Source: Pseudomonas sp. GD04019 (GTDB lineage: Bacteria; Pseudomonadota; Gammaproteobacteria; Pseudomonadales; Pseudomonadaceae). Taken from it: a DNA stretch of 64,000 bases. The notes beneath the pieces were generated by a model that was not told the origin of the DNA, searched no databases, and saw nothing but the letters and a program-made list of their open reading frames with translations. Position numbers and translations under genes: made by a program. The stretch is from positions 124,001-188,000 of the forward strand of contig NZ_JAOEEA010000001.1 in assembly GCF_029837695.1 (NCBI RefSeq), in the 5' to 3' direction. Of this stretch, positions 8,004-14,824 are shown piece after piece; the stretch's first letter is position 1; each line of letters starts with the position of its first letter.

Positions 8004-9167
8004 ATGGATTTCGAACTCGACGACGAACAACGCCTGCTGGTCGACAGCGCCCGCGCCTTCGCCGCACGGGAACTGGCACCGCATGCCGCCGACTGGGACC
8101 GCGAGCACCACTTCCCAGTAGAAGTGATCCGCCCCGCCGCCGAGCAGGGCTACCTGGCCCTGTATCTGAAGGAAGAAGACGGTGGCCTCGGCCTGTCGCG
8201 CCTGAGCAGCTCGCTGATCTTCGAACAGCTGGCCGCCGGCTGCGTGGCCACCACCGCCTACATGACCATCCACAACATGGCCACCTGGATGCTGGCGAGC
8301 TTCGCCGATGAGGCCCTCAAGGCGCAGTACCTGCCGGGACTGACCAGTGGCGAGCTGCTGGCCTCCTACTGCCTGACCGAACCGGACGCCGGCTCGGACG
8401 CCGCCCATCTACGCAGCCGCGCCCGCCGCGATGGCGACGACTACTTGTTGGACGGCAGCAAGTGCTTTATCTCCGGCGCCGGCAGCACCGATGTACTGAT
8501 CGTCATGGCGCGCACCGGCGAGGACGGCGCCAAGGGCATCTCCTGCTTCCTGGTACCGGCCAATGCCGAAGGCGTGAAGTACGGCCGCAACGAGGACAAG
8601 ATGGGCTGGAAGGCCCAGCCGACCCGCACCATCACCTTCGAGGGCGTGCGCATCCCGGCCGGCAACCGCATCGGTCCCGAGGGCCAAGGCTTCGTCTACG
8701 CCATGAAGGGCCTGGACGGTGGCCGCCTGAACATCGCTAGTTGCTCGCTCGGCGCGGCCCAGGCGGCGCTGGAGCAGAGCCTGCGCTACGTGGAGGAACG
8801 CAAGCAGTTCGGCAAGGCCCTGGCCGAGTTCCAGGCCCTGCAGTTCAAGCTGGCCGATATGCTCACCGACCTGACCGCCAGCCGGCAGATGGTGCGCCTG
8901 GCCGCCCACAAGCTCGACCACGGCCACGCCGAAGCCGCGCTGTACTGCGCCATGGCCAAGCGCTTCGCCACCGACCACTGCTTCGCCCTGTGCAACGATG
9001 CGCTGCAACTACATGGTGGCTACGGTTATCTCAACGACTATCCGCTGGAGCGCTGGGTGCGCGACAGCCGCGTACACCAGATACTGGAAGGCACCAACGA
9101 GATCATGCGGGTGATCGTCGCCCGCCGCCTGCTGGACCAGGGCGGCATGCTCGATCGCCTGCTGTAG
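8004..9167 (+). CDS. Acyl-CoA dehydrogenase, probably isobutyryl-CoA dehydrogenase
   Basis: This 387-residue flavoprotein has the normal ACAD layout: helical N domain, FAD-binding middle strand region (CLTEPDAGSDA and the following SKCFISGAG), and C-terminal helices with GGYGYLNDYPLERWVRD. The catalytic base is Glu362 in ILEGTNEIM. In this context it most likely converts isobutyryl-CoA to methacrylyl-CoA in valine catabolism. Electrons would go to ETF. The ribosome site GAGGAG is 7 bp before the ATG. Confidence 0.92.
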   Translation: MDFELDDEQRLLVDSARAFAARELAPHAADWDREHHFPVEVIRPAAEQGYLALYLKEEDGGLGLSRLSSSLIFEQLAAGCVATTAYMTIHNMATWMLASFADEALKAQYLPGLTSGELLASYCLTEPDAGSDAAHLRSRARRDGDDYLLDGSKCFISGAGSTDVLIVMARTGEDGAKGISCFLVPANAEGVKYGRNEDKMGWKAQPTRTITFEGVRIPAGNRIGPEGQGFVYAMKGLDGGRLNIASCSLGAAQAALEQSLRYVEERKQFGKALAEFQALQFKLADMLTDLTASRQMVRLAAHKLDHGHAEAALYCAMAKRFATDHCFALCNDALQLHGGYGYLNDYPLERWVRDSRVHQILEGTNEIMRVIVARRLLDQGGMLDRLL

Positions 9168-9174
9168 CTTTTAG

Positions 9175-9280
9175 TCCCCTCTCCCCCCCGGGAGAGGGTT
9201 AGGGTGAGGGGCTGGCGGGTGACTCGGAGTCGCCTTGTACACCCTCACCCCCCCGCCCCTCTCCCATGGGGAGAGGGGAG
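9175..9280. repeat. REP pair of the CCCTCTCCC family, copy 1
   Basis: Two inverted REP-like units (each with CCCCTCTCCC...GGGAGAGGGG and a GGGTGAGGG flank) face each other around a spacer containing GACTCGGAGTCGCC. Related pairs are at 11324, 15900, 19056 and inside the carboxylase gene at 21565; a single unit is at 54729. It lies between two genes of the valine cluster. Confidence 0.9.
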
Positions 9281-9299
9281 CAATCTGACGAGGACCGTT

Positions 9300-10118
9300 A
9301 TGACCACCGCCATCGAACCCTACAACCCCGGCATGTTCGACCTGACCCACAAGCTGACGGTGGAGAAGCACGGCCACACCGCGCTGATCACCATCAACCA
9401 CCCGCCGGCCAATACCTGGGACCGCGACTCGCTGATCGGCCTCAAGCAGGTGGTCGAGCACCTCAATCGCGACGACGATATCTACGCCCTGGTGGTGACC
9501 GGCCAGGGCAGCAAGTTCTTCAGCGCCGGCGCCGACCTCAACCTGTTCGCCGACGGCGACAAGGCCCGCGCCCGCGAGATGGCGCGGCGCTTCGGCGAGG
9601 CCTTCGAGACCCTGCGCGACTTCCGTGGCGTGTCCATCGCCGCGATCAACGGCTACGCCATGGGTGGCGGCCTGGAATGCGCCCTGGCCTGCGATATCCG
9701 TATCGCCGAGCGCCAGTCGCAACTGGCCCTGCCGGAGGCCACCGTCGGCCTGCTGCCCTGCGCCGGCGGCACGCAGAACCTGCCCTGGCTGGTGGGCGAA
9801 GGCTGGGCCAAGCGGATGATCCTCTGCGGCGAGCGTATCGACGCCGAAACCGCCCTGCGCATCGGCCTCATCGAGCAGGTGGTGGACAGCGGCGAAGCCC
9901 GCGGCACTGCCCTGCTGCTGGCAGCCAAGGTGGCGCGGCAAAGCCCGGTGGCCGTGCGCACCATCAAGCCGCTGATCCAGGGCGCCCGCGAGCGCGGCCC
10001 GAATGGCTGGCTGAGCGAGGAGCGCGAGCGCTTCGTCGACCTGTTCGATGCCGACGACACCCGCGAGGGCGTCAACGCCTTCCTGGAAAAACGCGACGCC
10101 CACTGGCGCAACAAGTAG
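9300..10118 (+). CDS. Enoyl-CoA hydratase, probably methacrylyl-CoA hydratase
   Basis: The 272-residue crotonase-fold protein has the oxyanion-hole segments GSKFFSAGADLN and INGYAMGGGLECALACD, and LPEATVGLLPCAGGT with the acidic catalytic residue. The expected role here is hydration of methacrylyl-CoA to 3-hydroxyisobutyryl-CoA. By order and length it matches the P. aeruginosa gene I remember as dspI, linked to the dispersion signal cis-2-decenoate, so a fatty-acyl role is an alternative. I start at the ATG at 9300; the frame runs upstream through the REP pair, which is not coding. Confidence 0.88.
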   Translation: MTTAIEPYNPGMFDLTHKLTVEKHGHTALITINHPPANTWDRDSLIGLKQVVEHLNRDDDIYALVVTGQGSKFFSAGADLNLFADGDKARAREMARRFGEAFETLRDFRGVSIAAINGYAMGGGLECALACDIRIAERQSQLALPEATVGLLPCAGGTQNLPWLVGEGWAKRMILCGERIDAETALRIGLIEQVVDSGEARGTALLLAAKVARQSPVAVRTIKPLIQGARERGPNGWLSEERERFVDLFDADDTREGVNAFLEKRDAHWRNK

Positions 10119-10122
10119 AACC

Positions 10123-10187
10123 GTAGGAGCGAGCTCTGCTCGCGAACAGTACGTGGCGCCTGATTCGCGAGCAGAGCTCGCTCCTAC
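10123..10187. repeat. 65-bp palindromic repeat, copy 2 of 3
   Basis: Same element as at 2648: the outer arms are identical over GTAGGAGCGAGCTCTGCTCG and the loop differs. It sits 4 bp after the hydratase stop and 23 bp before the next start codon, where a stable hairpin could separate expression of the two genes. Confidence 0.9.
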
Positions 10188-10210
10188 AAAAACAGCAGGT
10201 CTATAGCTCA

Positions 10211-11314
10211 ATGAACATGCACTTCGAAGAACGCCCCGCCCTGCACGGCTTCCGCATCGCTATCGCCAGCCTGGACGCGGAGAAGAGCCTCAACGCCCTG
10301 ACCCTGCCGATGATCGAGGCGCTGGACGCCAAGCTGCAGCAGTGGGCCGAGGATGACGGCATCGCCTGCGTGCTGCTGCGCGGCAACGGCCCCAAAGCCT
10401 TCTGCGCCGGTGGCGACGTGGTGCAGCTGGTGCAGCAGTGCCGCGAGCACCCCGGCGAAATTCCTCCGCTGGCGCGGCACTTCTTCGCCGACGAATACCG
10501 TCTCGACCACCGCATCCACACCTACCCGAAACCGCTGATCTGCTGGGCCCACGGCCATGTGCTGGGCGGCGGCATGGGCCTGATGCAGGGCGCGGCCATC
10601 CGTATCGTCACCCCGAGCAGCCGCCTGGGCATGCCGGAGATCAATATCGGCCTGTATCCCGACGTGGGCGGCAGCTGGTTCCTCGCCCGCCTGCCGGGCA
10701 AGCTCGGCCTGTTCCTCGGCCTCACCGCGGCCAGCATCAATGCCCGCGACGCCCTGGACCTGGACCTGGCCGACCGCTTCCTGCGCGACGACCAGCAGGA
10801 CGTGCTGATCGAGGGCCTGGTGCAGATGAACTGGCGCGAGCAGGCTCCCGAACAGCTCAACAGCCTGCTGCGCGCCCTGGAGCAGGAGTCACGCGCGGAC
10901 CTGCCAGAGCCCCAGTGGCTGCCACGCCGCGCACGCATCGACGCCCTGCTCGACCTGGCCGACCTGCCCGCCGCCTGGCACGCCATCACCGCCCTGCATG
11001 GCGACGACGACCTGCCCCTGGCCCGCGCCGCCAAGACCCTGGCCGCCGGCTGCCCGCTGACCGCGCACCTGGTCTGGGAGCAGATCCGCCGCGCCCGCCA
11101 CCTGTCGCTGGCCGAGGTGTTCCGCATGGAATACGCCATGAGCCTGAACTGCTGCCGCCACCCGGAATTCCCGGAAGGTGTGCGCGCCCGCCTGATCGAC
11201 AAGGACCAGGCACCGAAGTGGCACTGGCCCGACCCGGCCACCATCCCGCAGGCGGTGGTCGCCGCGCACTTCGAACCGGTCTGGGAAGGGGCTCACCCGC
11301 TGGCGGATCTGTAA
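10211..11314 (+). CDS. 3-hydroxyisobutyryl-CoA hydrolase (enoyl-CoA hydratase/isomerase family)
   Basis: At 367 residues this is longer than a simple hydratase and fits the HIBYL-CoA hydrolase branch. Diagnostic parts are KAFCAGGDVVQLVQQ, WAHGHVLGGGMGLMQGA and MPEINIGLYPDVGGSWFL, where the Glu/Asp pair supports thioester hydrolysis. The C-terminal half (about residues 230-360) is the helical extension seen in this family. It would release 3-hydroxyisobutyrate, the substrate of the dehydrogenase encoded next. Confidence 0.9.
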   Translation: MNMHFEERPALHGFRIAIASLDAEKSLNALTLPMIEALDAKLQQWAEDDGIACVLLRGNGPKAFCAGGDVVQLVQQCREHPGEIPPLARHFFADEYRLDHRIHTYPKPLICWAHGHVLGGGMGLMQGAAIRIVTPSSRLGMPEINIGLYPDVGGSWFLARLPGKLGLFLGLTAASINARDALDLDLADRFLRDDQQDVLIEGLVQMNWREQAPEQLNSLLRALEQESRADLPEPQWLPRRARIDALLDLADLPAAWHAITALHGDDDLPLARAAKTLAAGCPLTAHLVWEQIRRARHLSLAEVFRMEYAMSLNCCRHPEFPEGVRARLIDKDQAPKWHWPDPATIPQAVVAAHFEPVWEGAHPLADL

Positions 11315-11323
11315 CGCCTGACA

Positions 11324-11432
11324 CTCCCCTCTCCCGTTCACGGGAGAGGGGCCGGGGGAGAGGGTTCCTGTAGGCGACGCCGAGTCGTTCACCAGCCCCT
11401 CTCCCTGACCCTCTCCCCCAGGGGAGAGGGAA
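11324..11432. repeat. REP pair of the CCCTCTCCC family, copy 2
   Basis: Two inverted units around a spacer with GGCGACGCCGAGTCG. The spacer is the reverse complement of the one in copy 1 with few changes, so the whole pair is a mobile unit (REPIN-like) present here in the opposite orientation. It lies between the hydrolase and dehydrogenase genes. Confidence 0.88.
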
Positions 11433-11493
11433 GGACATCCAAGGCCCGCGCGGCCGCACTTTCACCCGGGAAAGAACAAGGAGAACAACAAGA

Positions 11494-12378
11494 ATGACCC
11501 AGATCGCCTTTATCGGCCTCGGCCATATGGGCCTGCCCATGGCCCGCAACCTGCTGAAGAACGGCTTCGCCGTGTGCGCCTTCGACCTGGTGCAGGAGTC
11601 GGTCGCCACCCTGGTGCAGGAAGGCGCGCAACCGGCGGCCAGCGCCGCCGATGCGGTGAAGGGTGCCGCCGTGGTGGTCAGCATGCTGCCCGCCAGTCGC
11701 CATGTCGAAGGCCTGTACCTGGGCGCCGAGGGCCTGCTGGAAAAGATTGCCCACGGCGCCCTGGTGCTGGAGTGCTCGACCATCGCCCCGGATTCGGCAC
11801 GCAAGGTGCACAAGGCCGCCGCGGCCAAGGGCATCGCCCTGCTCGATGCGCCGGTGTCCGGCGGCACCGCCGGCGCCGCGGCCGGCACCCTGACCTTCAT
11901 GGTCGGTGGCGAGGCCGAGCACCTGGAAAAGGCCCGACCGATCCTCGCCGCCATGGGCAAGAACATCTTCCACGCCGGCCCGGACGGCGCCGGCCAGGTG
12001 GCCAAGGTATGCAACAACCAGCTGCTCGCCGTGCACATGATCGGCACCGCCGAGGCCATGGCCATGGGCGTGGCCAGCGGCTTGGACCCGGCCGTGCTGG
12101 CCGAGATCATGCGGCAGAGCTCGGGCGGCAACTGGAGCCTGGAGAAGTACAACCCCTGGCCAGGCGTGATGGAGAATGTGCCGGCCTCCAAGGGCTACAG
12201 CGGCGGCTTTATGGCCGAGCTGATGGCCAAGGATCTGGGCCTGGCCCAGGAGGCGGCGCAGGCCACCGGCAGCAGCACGCCGATGGGCTCGCTGGCGCTG
12301 CAGCTGTACCGCCTGCTGCTCAAGCAGGGCGACGGCAAGCTGGACTTCTCGGCGGTGCAGAAGCTCTTCGTCGAGTAG
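11494..12378 (+). CDS. mmsB: 3-hydroxyisobutyrate dehydrogenase
   Basis: The 294-residue enzyme belongs to the beta-hydroxyacid dehydrogenases. The N-terminal Rossmann motif IAFIGLGHMGLPMARNL binds NAD(P); DAPVSGGTAGAAAGTL is the substrate-binding signature; and GAGQVAKVCNNQ carries the catalytic Lys. It oxidises 3-hydroxyisobutyrate to methylmalonate semialdehyde, the MmsA substrate. A related P. aeruginosa protein in the same position was reported to act on L-serine, so substrate range may be wider. A strong AAGGAG precedes the ATG. Confidence 0.92.
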   Translation: MTQIAFIGLGHMGLPMARNLLKNGFAVCAFDLVQESVATLVQEGAQPAASAADAVKGAAVVVSMLPASRHVEGLYLGAEGLLEKIAHGALVLECSTIAPDSARKVHKAAAAKGIALLDAPVSGGTAGAAAGTLTFMVGGEAEHLEKARPILAAMGKNIFHAGPDGAGQVAKVCNNQLLAVHMIGTAEAMAMGVASGLDPAVLAEIMRQSSGGNWSLEKYNPWPGVMENVPASKGYSGGFMAELMAKDLGLAQEAAQATGSSTPMGSLALQLYRLLLKQGDGKLDFSAVQKLFVE

Positions 12379-12396
12379 AGCCTGATCGCGTCATAG

Positions 12397-12431
12397 AAGC
12401 GGCCGCGGGCCCTGAGGCCCGCCGCGGTTTT
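12397..12431. terminator. Candidate bidirectional terminator after mmsB
   Basis: A GC-rich hairpin built on CGGGCC-CTGA-GGCCCG is followed by TTTTC on the plus strand. It lies between the convergent mmsB and lipoprotein genes and would end the valine operon. Confidence 0.6.
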
Positions 12432-12967
12432 CAGTTGGAGAGGCGCCAGCCACTCGTGCCTTCACCACGCTGGGAGTGGCGATTGCGGTTGCGATCACGG
12501 TCATGCTCACGCCCCCGGTCACGCTCGTGGCGACGGTCACGGTCCCTGTCTCGATCACGCGGGTAACCGTCATAGCGCTGCCCACCATGGCGCTGCCAGG
12601 ATGACTGGTCGCGGCGGTCATGATCGCGGTAGCGCTGGTCCCAGCCATTGCGCGGCGGCTGGTAGCCATGTACCCGCTGGCGATCCCGGTCGCGATGGCC
12701 GTCATGCCGGTCGTTGCGGCGCCGGTCGTCGTGCCACTGGTAACGGCCGTCATACCCCGGCGCGTAGTGCGAATGGCGGCGGTCCTGATAGCGGTCGCGA
12801 TGCCAGCGGTAGTTGTTGCGGTCGTCGTCGTAGTAATAGACGCGGCGGGATGGGTAGCTTTCGTAGTACTGCACGTTGTAGCCGGGACGGTAGTGATCGT
12901 CGCCGTATACGGCACAACCGCTAAGGCTCAGAGCGAGAACTGCAAGGACATGGAAGAGACGGGACAT
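12431..12967 (-). CDS. Low-complexity Arg/Asp/His/Tyr-rich lipoprotein
   Basis: The 178-residue product has a short signal peptide and lipobox LSGC, then a tyrosine-rich stretch (residues 25-55), then a long tail dominated by Arg, Asp, His and Gln, including runs of RD dipeptides. The start at 12967 has a perfect AAGGAGG site; the frame is open 243 bp further upstream but without signal-peptide character. No enzymatic motif is seen. The charged tail suggests interaction with peptidoglycan, surface polymers or metal. I do not recognise a named family. Confidence 0.8.
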   Translation of the reverse strand: MSRLFHVLAVLALSLSGCAVYGDDHYRPGYNVQYYESYPSRRVYYYDDDRNNYRWHRDRYQDRRHSHYAPGYDGRYQWHDDRRRNDRHDGHRDRDRQRVHGYQPPRNGWDQRYRDHDRRDQSSWQRHGGQRYDGYPRDRDRDRDRRHERDRGREHDRDRNRNRHSQRGEGTSGWRLSN

Positions 12968-13117
12968 GGCGGCCTCCTTCGACCGCTGGGAAGGAGCCGG
13001 CGATTGCCGGCGTCCGGGACTGCTCCCACTGGCTTTGATCGCGGCGCCTGAACGAAGTGCAGCGGTGGCCGTTCCCGAAAGTTGTATCTGCGCATTTCGC
13101 ACCGCCTGGAAACACGG

Positions 13118-13134
13118 CGCACCAGCATGGCGCA
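13118..13134. promoter_or_regulatory. Candidate NtrC-binding site, module 1
   Basis: CGCACCAGCATGGCGCA matches the NtrC consensus TGCACCA-N3-TGGTGCA at 12 of 14 defined positions. It ends 66 bp before the sigma-54 promoter at 13200. The second module has a dyad with the same GCAC-N7-GTGC core at the same distance from its promoter. Confidence 0.6.
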
Positions 13135-13180
13135 CCCAGCGATGATCCTGCTCTGCCGGCCTGCGACTCTCATCACGAAA

Positions 13181-13196
13181 CGCTCTAAATAGAGCG
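13181..13196. promoter_or_regulatory. Perfect palindrome next to the sigma-54 promoter
   Basis: CGCTCTA-AA-TAGAGCG has perfect 7-bp arms and ends 3 bp before the -24 element. It could be an operator for a repressor or an IHF-type bend site. It has no equivalent in module 2. Confidence 0.4.
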
Positions 13197-13199
13197 ATC

Positions 13200-13215
13200 T
13201 GGCACGCCATTCGCT
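13200..13215 (+). promoter_or_regulatory. Sigma-54 promoter of guanidine module 1
   Basis: TGGCACGCCATTCGCT fits the sigma-54 consensus TGGCACG-N4-TTGCW with one mismatch and the required GG-N10-GC spacing. Transcription should start near 13226, about 45 nt before the riboswitch. The same sequence type occurs at 14585 before the second riboswitch. Confidence 0.75.
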
Positions 13216-13271
13216 ATTAACCTGCGCGCAGGATGTACCGGTCCGCTAGGGCCTGCAGTTGGACAAGCAAA

Positions 13272-13369
13272 ATGGTCGACTAGGGTTCCGGCTCGCCGCA
13301 GGCGGGTGACTGGTCCGAGAGTGGGCAACCTCGTTCGAGGTCACACGGAGGGACAAAAGCCCGGGAGAA
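13272..13369 (+). ncRNA. Guanidine-I (ykkC) riboswitch, copy 1
   Basis: The conserved blocks occur in order: CTAGGGTTCCGG at 13280, ACTGGTCCGAGAG at 13309, ACACGG at 13343 and GGACAAAAGCCCGGGAGA at 13351. This is the aptamer signature of the guanidine-I class. The internal stem uses ACCTC/GAGGT (13328-13341). The strand CAACCTCG at 13326-13333 is also perfectly complementary to CGAGGTTG at 13413-13420, the Shine-Dalgarno region of the next gene, so guanidine binding probably frees the ribosome site. Confidence 0.95.
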
Positions 13370-13422
13370 ATGCGCGACGCGGCCTCTGCCATCCTGTCTT
13401 CGTCCATTGTCCCGAGGTTGTC

Positions 13423-14481
13423 ATGCTGACTCGCCTGCTGTCCTGTTCGCTGCTCGTTCTGCTGCTCCTGCAGCCCGCCCACGCCGCTCCCGAGAAACGC
13501 CCGTTCAAGGTCTGCTGGTCGATCTACGCCGGCTGGATGCTGTGGGGCTACATGGCCGAGCAAGGCATCATCGACAAGTGGGCGGACAAGTACGGCATCG
13601 AGATCCAGGTCCAGCAGGTGCCGGACTACGTCGCCTCCATCGAGCAGTACACCGCCAACCAGTTCGACGCCTGCGCCATGACCAACATGGACGCCCTGAC
13701 CATTCCCGCCGCCGCCGGGCTGGACAGCACCGCACTGATCGTCGGCGACTTCTCCGCCGGTGCCGACGGCATTCTGCTGCGCGGCGGCAGCAAGGACCTG
13801 AAGGACCTCAAGGGCAAGACCATCCTGCTGGTGGAGAACTCGGTCTCCCATTACCTGCTCAGCCGCGCCCTGGAATGGGCGCACCTGCAGCCCTCCGACG
13901 TGACCATCGAGAACGTCTCGGACACCGAGCTGGCCCAGGCATGGCGCAGCGGCCGGGGCGACGCGGTGGTGACCTGGAATCCGATTCTCTCCGACCTGCG
14001 CCAGGACGGCGACAGCGTGCAGGTATTCAGCTCGCGCCACGTACCCGGCGAGATCCTCGACCTGCTGGTGATCAACAGCCAGACCCTGAACCAACATCCC
14101 GAACTGGGCCGCGCCCTGACCGGCGCCTGGTTCGAGGGCATGCGCCTGATGGGCCTGCCGACCGCTGCCGGTGCGGCGGCACGCGCGCAGATGGCCAGCG
14201 CGGCAGACGCTACGCCGGCGGACTTCGACGAGCAGTTGAAGACCATCCGCTCCTTCTACGCACCGCGCTCGGCCGCCGCCTTCGCTCGCGGCGAGAAGAT
14301 GCCCGACATGATGCAGCGCGTGGCCAACTTCGCCGACGCCCAGCAACTGCTCGGCGAGGGCAAGGGCCTGCAACGCCTGGGTATCTCCTTCGGCGACGAC
14401 CGCGTGCTGGGCAACAAGGCGCAGATCATGCTGCGCTTCAACCCGACCTACATGCAGCTGGCGGCCGACAACCAGCTGTAG
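13423..14481 (+). CDS. ABC transporter substrate-binding protein, guanidine locus, paralogue 1
   Basis: The 352-residue product has a signal peptide ending in PAHA and a NMT1/TauA-like periplasmic-binding fold. It has the features of the putative urea/guanidine transport binding proteins: CWSIYAGWMLWGYMAEQ, QYTANQFDACAMTNMDALTIPAA and a C-terminal RFNPTYMQLAADNQL. The ATG at 13423 has GAGG 5 bp upstream, in the predicted riboswitch-controlled ribosome site. It is a close paralogue of 14825-15892 and stands alone between two riboswitches. It probably feeds the same permease/ATPase, with guanidine or a related cation as inferred ligand. Confidence 0.88.
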   Translation: MLTRLLSCSLLVLLLLQPAHAAPEKRPFKVCWSIYAGWMLWGYMAEQGIIDKWADKYGIEIQVQQVPDYVASIEQYTANQFDACAMTNMDALTIPAAAGLDSTALIVGDFSAGADGILLRGGSKDLKDLKGKTILLVENSVSHYLLSRALEWAHLQPSDVTIENVSDTELAQAWRSGRGDAVVTWNPILSDLRQDGDSVQVFSSRHVPGEILDLLVINSQTLNQHPELGRALTGAWFEGMRLMGLPTAAGAAARAQMASAADATPADFDEQLKTIRSFYAPRSAAAFARGEKMPDMMQRVANFADAQQLLGEGKGLQRLGISFGDDRVLGNKAQIMLRFNPTYMQLAADNQL

Positions 14482-14492
14482 AAGCACCAACA

Positions 14493-14529
14493 GCGAACAT
14501 CGCGCACCGCTTTCGTGCGCGAGGTTCGC
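14493..14529. promoter_or_regulatory. Candidate NtrC site of module 2 inside a longer inverted repeat
   Basis: Outer arms GCGAAC and GTTCGC flank an inner dyad CGCGCAC-N7-GTGCGCG. The 17-bp core 14503-14519 keeps the GCAC-N7-GTGC geometry of NtrC sites and ends 66 bp before the sigma-54 promoter at 14585, exactly as in module 1. The same sequence follows the first binding-protein gene by 11 bp and could also form an RNA hairpin at its transcript end, but no T-run follows. Confidence 0.5.
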
Positions 14530-14584
14530 CGTTATCACACCGTACTCCAACCCGCACCCCAGCAAATCCGCGGCACGGCGCAAC

Positions 14585-14600
14585 TGGCACGATGTTCGCT
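14585..14600 (+). promoter_or_regulatory. Sigma-54 promoter of guanidine module 2
   Basis: TGGCACGATGTTCGCT has the GG-N10-GC spacing and the same one-base deviation (TCGCT) as the promoter at 13200. Transcription should start near 14611, about 40 nt before the second aptamer. Confidence 0.75.
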
Positions 14601-14652
14601 TGAGCCCAGGCATGCAGAAGCACTCCGCAAGGGGCGCGGCACTACAACTTGC

Positions 14653-14754
14653 AATGGCCGACTAGGGTTCCGGCCCGTCCACCACGACGGGCGGCTGGTC
14701 CGAGAGTTGGCGACCTCGACAGGGGTTACACGGCGGGACAAAAGCCCGGGAGAA
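14653..14754 (+). ncRNA. Guanidine-I (ykkC) riboswitch, copy 2
   Basis: It shares ATGGCCGACTAGGGTTCCGG, CTGGTCCGAGAG, TTACACGG and GGACAAAAGCCCGGGAGA with copy 1, with a longer GC-rich first stem. GACCTC at 14712-14717 is complementary to GAGGTC at 14814-14819, the ribosome site of the next gene. Compared with copy 1 the pairing changes from A-T to G-C on both sides, so complementarity is kept. It controls the main operon. Confidence 0.95.
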
Positions 14755-14824
14755 CGCGCCACCTGATCCGTCAGGCCAGTGCCGCGCCGCTCCTGCCCGC
14801 ATCCCTAGAACTGGAGGTCTACCC

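Noticed and set aside
6375..8408. Very long open frame antisense to mmsA and the acyl-CoA dehydrogenase gene (and similar ones at 21626-23620 and 48358-50403, minus strand)
   Set aside because: The composition is Ala/Gly/Val/His/Gln-rich without domains, and the sense strand carries well-matched enzymes. High-GC third-position bias produces such frames.
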